Made by a program: the position numbers and the translations under genes. Source: Flavobacterium sp. 245 (GTDB lineage Bacteria; Bacteroidota; Bacteroidia; Flavobacteriales; Flavobacteriaceae). Taken from it: DNA of 62,286 nucleotides. Below are positions 60,650 to 62,286 of this stretch, piece after piece. The stretch's first letter is position 1, and every line of letters starts with the position of its first letter. The notes under the pieces were generated by a model. That model was not told the DNA's origin and did not search any database. It saw only the letters and a list, made by a program, of their open reading frames with translations. The stretch spans positions 713,162 to 775,447 of the forward strand of contig NZ_SNXB01000001.1 of NCBI RefSeq assembly GCF_004362055.1, given 5' to 3'.

Positions 60650-61432
60650 ATGAATTACGAAAATATTTTAATTGCTATCGAAGAGAGAATTGCAACAATT
60701 ACAATTAACAGACCAGCTAAATTGAACGCTTTAAATAAGGAAACAATTAGCGATCTAAGTAAAGCAATCAAATTATTAAGCAAAAATGAGGAAGTTCGTG
60801 CTATTATTTTAACCGGAAGTGGCGAAAAAGCTTTTGTTGCTGGAGCCGATATTTCGGAATTTGCAAACTATACTGTTGTTGAAGGTGCGCAATTGGCGGC
60901 AGAAGGTCAGGAAACTTTATTCGATTTTATCGAAAACCTTAAAAAACCTGTTATCGCAGCAGTAAACGGTTTTGCACTTGGCGGCGGATTAGAATTAGCG
61001 ATGGCTTGTCACTTTAGAATCGCATCAGATAATGCAAAAATGGGATTGCCAGAAGTTACTTTAGGATTAATTCCTGGTTACGGAGGAACGCAACGTTTGC
61101 CACAATTAGTTGGTAAAGGCCGTGCGATGGAGATGATTATGACTGCAGCGATGATTTCTGCAGAAGAAGCAAAACAATATGGTTTAGTAAATCATGTTGT
61201 GCCACAAGCTGAACTTTTGTCGTTTACAACGGTTATTGCACAAAAAATCATAAAAAATGCTCCTTTTGCTATAGCAAAAGCAATAAAAGCAATCAATGCT
61301 AATTTTGAAGATGGCAAGAACGGATTTGATACTGAAATAAAATCGTTCGGAAAATGTTTCGGAACGCAGGATTTTAAAGAAGGAACAACAGCGTTTTTAG
61401 AGAAAAGAAAAGCTGAATTTACAGGAAAATAA
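60650..61432 (+). CDS. Enoyl-CoA hydratase/isomerase family protein
   Basis: 260 residues, the normal crotonase length, from the ATG at 60650; the longer frame overlaps the kinase. Motifs: ITINRPAKLNALN (~18-30), the oxyanion-hole segments GSGEKAFVAGADISEF and VNGFALGGGLELAMACHFRIA (~102-122), and E in LPEVTLGLIPGYGGTQRLP (~133-151), which holds the second catalytic glutamate position. It hydrates 2-enoyl-CoA in fatty-acid or branched-chain acid breakdown. The exact substrate is unknown. It is followed by a 30-bp inverted repeat. Confidence 0.93.
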   Translation: MNYENILIAIEERIATITINRPAKLNALNKETISDLSKAIKLLSKNEEVRAIILTGSGEKAFVAGADISEFANYTVVEGAQLAAEGQETLFDFIENLKKPVIAAVNGFALGGGLELAMACHFRIASDNAKMGLPEVTLGLIPGYGGTQRLPQLVGKGRAMEMIMTAAMISAEEAKQYGLVNHVVPQAELLSFTTVIAQKIIKNAPFAIAKAIKAINANFEDGKNGFDTEIKSFGKCFGTQDFKEGTTAFLEKRKAEFTGK

Positions 61433-61440
61433 TTTTTTTC

Positions 61441-61534
61441 TAACCGCAAAGGTCGCTAAGATTTACGCAAGGCTCGCAAAGTTTTTTTAATTTCCTTGTG
61501 TCCTTTGCGTAAATCTTAGCGACCTTTGCGGTTA
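61441..61534. repeat. Perfect 30-bp inverted repeat
   Basis: Arms 61441-61470 and 61505-61534 are exact reverse complements (ends TAACCGCAAAGG), with a 34-nt centre. CGC-containing units recur at 9-12-bp intervals inside it. It lies 8 nt after the hydratase stop. The element is too long and too far from a T-run to be a simple terminator. Confidence 0.9.
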
Positions 61535-61558
61535 AAATAATAGACAAAGGTTTTAAAA

Positions 61559-61596
61559 ACTTAGAACCTTAGCATCTCAGAACCTTAGCACCTTTA
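61559..61596 (+). repeat. Octad array before the small 3' gene
   Basis: 8-bp units AACCTTAG, CATCTCAG, AACCTTAG and CACCTTTA are contiguous and end 5 nt before the ATG at 61602. Three of the units contain TAG or CAG at the same place. Confidence 0.65.
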
Positions 61597-61601
61597 AAAA
61601 A

Positions 61602-62000
61602 ATGTACGAACCAATATTTTCTCTTTTTTGCGAACGCGTTAAAGAAAGTATCCAAGCCGGAACTTTCGCAAAACTAACTTTGGCAAAAACAATGGGTGAC
61701 ACCGAAATCAAAAACATTTATTTCAGACTAGTTCTGAATGAAGATGACACTTTTTCCATTTCATTAACTTCTCGTTACAAAACAGAAGAAATCGAAAGCA
61801 TTCATACTCTTGATGAAGCTTTATTAGTTTTGGGAACTTATATTAAAAAACCCTTTTTGACGGCACTTTTGTTTACGACTGATAACGATGTAACATTCAA
61901 AGTAAATAAGAAAAACGCAGGAAGCATTATCGAGCAAGAACCGACATTTAAAAATGCTTCGCCGGTTATGTTGGAAATGATTGAGAAGGGGATTGTTTAG
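61602..62000 (+). CDS. Conserved-looking protein of unknown function
   Basis: 132 residues, soluble, without signal peptide. The pattern FAKLTLAKTMGD...IKNIYFRLVLNEDDTFSISLTSRYKTEEIESIHTLDEALLVL, given here as its overall outline, and TALLFTTDNDVTFKVNKKNAGSI resemble the N-terminal half of a larger Bacteroidota protein family in which, from memory, a methyltransferase domain follows. Here the frame stops at GIV. It may be a natural stand-alone version or a truncated gene; no remaining half is visible in the next 200 bases. Confidence 0.65.
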   Translation: MYEPIFSLFCERVKESIQAGTFAKLTLAKTMGDTEIKNIYFRLVLNEDDTFSISLTSRYKTEEIESIHTLDEALLVLGTYIKKPFLTALLFTTDNDVTFKVNKKNAGSIIEQEPTFKNASPVMLEMIEKGIV

Positions 62001-62006
62001 TTTTAG

Positions 62007-62080
62007 GAGCTAATCCCGGTATCCGTTACAAAAAGATTTCGACTACTATCCGGGTCTATGGATCCCGTTCAACAGAAAAT
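62007..62080. repeat. Degenerate intergenic repeat with a 9-bp dyad to the transposase end
   Basis: The block AGCTAATCCCGGTATCCGTTA... contains two opposed CCCGG/CCGGG cores and looks like a known style of Flavobacterium intergenic repeat (from memory). ATCCGTTAC at 62021-62029 recurs inverted at 62212-62220, within the last codons of the transposase. Confidence 0.4.
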
Positions 62081-62097
62081 TTATCGGCTAGTTTGTC

Positions 62098-62191
62098 ATT
62101 TCGACGTAAGGAGAAATCCTCGCAAGTAACTCCGCAACGATGATCCAATCTTTGTCGAGCTTCTCGCGAGGATTTCTCCTTACGTCGAAAT
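62098..62191. repeat. Perfect 26-bp inverted repeat next to the transposase
   Basis: Arms 62098-62123 and 62166-62191 are exact reverse complements (ATTTCGACGTAAGGAG...), with a 42-nt centre. The sequence style (TCATTTCGACG..GGAGAAATC) is that of REP-like elements common in Flavobacteriia. It lies 12 nt from the transposase stop. Confidence 0.88.
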
Positions 62192-62203
62192 TGTAAAAGT
62201 CAC

Positions 62204-62286
62204 TTATTTCGGTAACGGATTTATCATTTCGATTGGCTTTTTTCCATCAATACCTTGATGTGGTCTTTCATGATTGTAATAATATA
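62204..62286 (-). CDS. Transposase C-terminal fragment (rve-type; gene continues beyond window)
   Basis: The minus-strand frame from the window edge reads YYYNHERPHQGIDGKKPIEM and then INPLPK before a TAA at 62206-62204. The YNxERPHQGxDGxxP motif is the C-terminal end of the DDE integrase core of IS3- or IS481-type transposases. Only 26 residues are inside the window, so completeness of the element cannot be judged. Confidence 0.82.
   Translation of the reverse strand, partial: YYYNHERPHQGIDGKKPIEMINPLPK

Noticed and set aside
32047..61596. Heptad arrays read as CRISPR or microsatellites
   Set aside because: There are no unique spacers between units and no cas genes, and the units alternate in a patterned way rather than being identical as in simple microsatellites.

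Overview
The window is AT-rich Bacteroidota DNA, most likely from a gliding Flavobacterium close to F. johnsoniae. The evidence is an almost complete spr gliding locus (sprD 3' end, a 7,063-codon sprB, sprF), promoters of the TTG / TAnnTTTG type, lipoprotein signals followed by Lys/Ser-Asp/Glu, and gene families such as DUF4837, SCO and PorP/SprF. I recognised no rRNA, tRNA or CRISPR array. Calls rest on reading translations and motifs; no database search was run.

Layout. 1-23.6 kb: the gliding/type IX secretion locus, with the giant adhesin SprB filling 21 kb and its partner SprF behind it. 23.7-27.7 kb: a LytS/LytTR-type two-component system followed by an intradiol-dioxygenase-like lipoprotein, a pirin-like protein and an unknown protein, closed by a strong terminator. 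27.9-33.5 kb: pgk, a LysM lytic transglycosylase, two lipoproteins and an ElaA-type acetyltransferase. 33.7-36.6 kb (minus): rnpA, an S41 protease and a double-OmpA protein. 36.7-39.4 kb (plus): plsC, acyl-ACP desaturase and an HD hydrolase. 39.5-42.0 kb (minus): feoA-feoB and a 40-aa Cys-rich partner. 42.1-46.2 kb: SCO protein, EamA transporter and a secreted M13 peptidase. 46.3-61.4 kb: haem biosynthesis on two divergent arms, hemA-C-D-E-x-x-F, then DUF4421, aldolase, hemB and cytochrome c on minus; AraC regulator, lipoprotein, hemH, hemJ, sensor kinase and enoyl-CoA hydratase on plus. The window ends in palindromic repeats and the 3' end of a transposase.

The haem arms cover every step from glutamyl-tRNA to protohaem except glutamate-1-semialdehyde aminomutase (hemL). 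They sit next to consumers or relatives of haem and iron: cytochrome c, SCO and FeoAB.

Two structures stand out. First, sprB is a repeat of repeats: about seven SprB modules of roughly 83 residues form a unit of about 1.75 kb, and that unit recurs seven times (plus a divergent leading copy). Second, from 32 kb onward most intergenic spaces carry short degenerate arrays with a 7-bp (sometimes 8-bp) period. They belong to several unrelated sequence families, often lie 5-9 nt before a start codon or run through a stop codon, often occur as inverted pairs, and often contain a stop trinucleotide in each heptad. hemE and hemH share the same array in the same orientation just before their ATG. I do not know a named class for these arrays, and they are the best candidate here for something undescribed.
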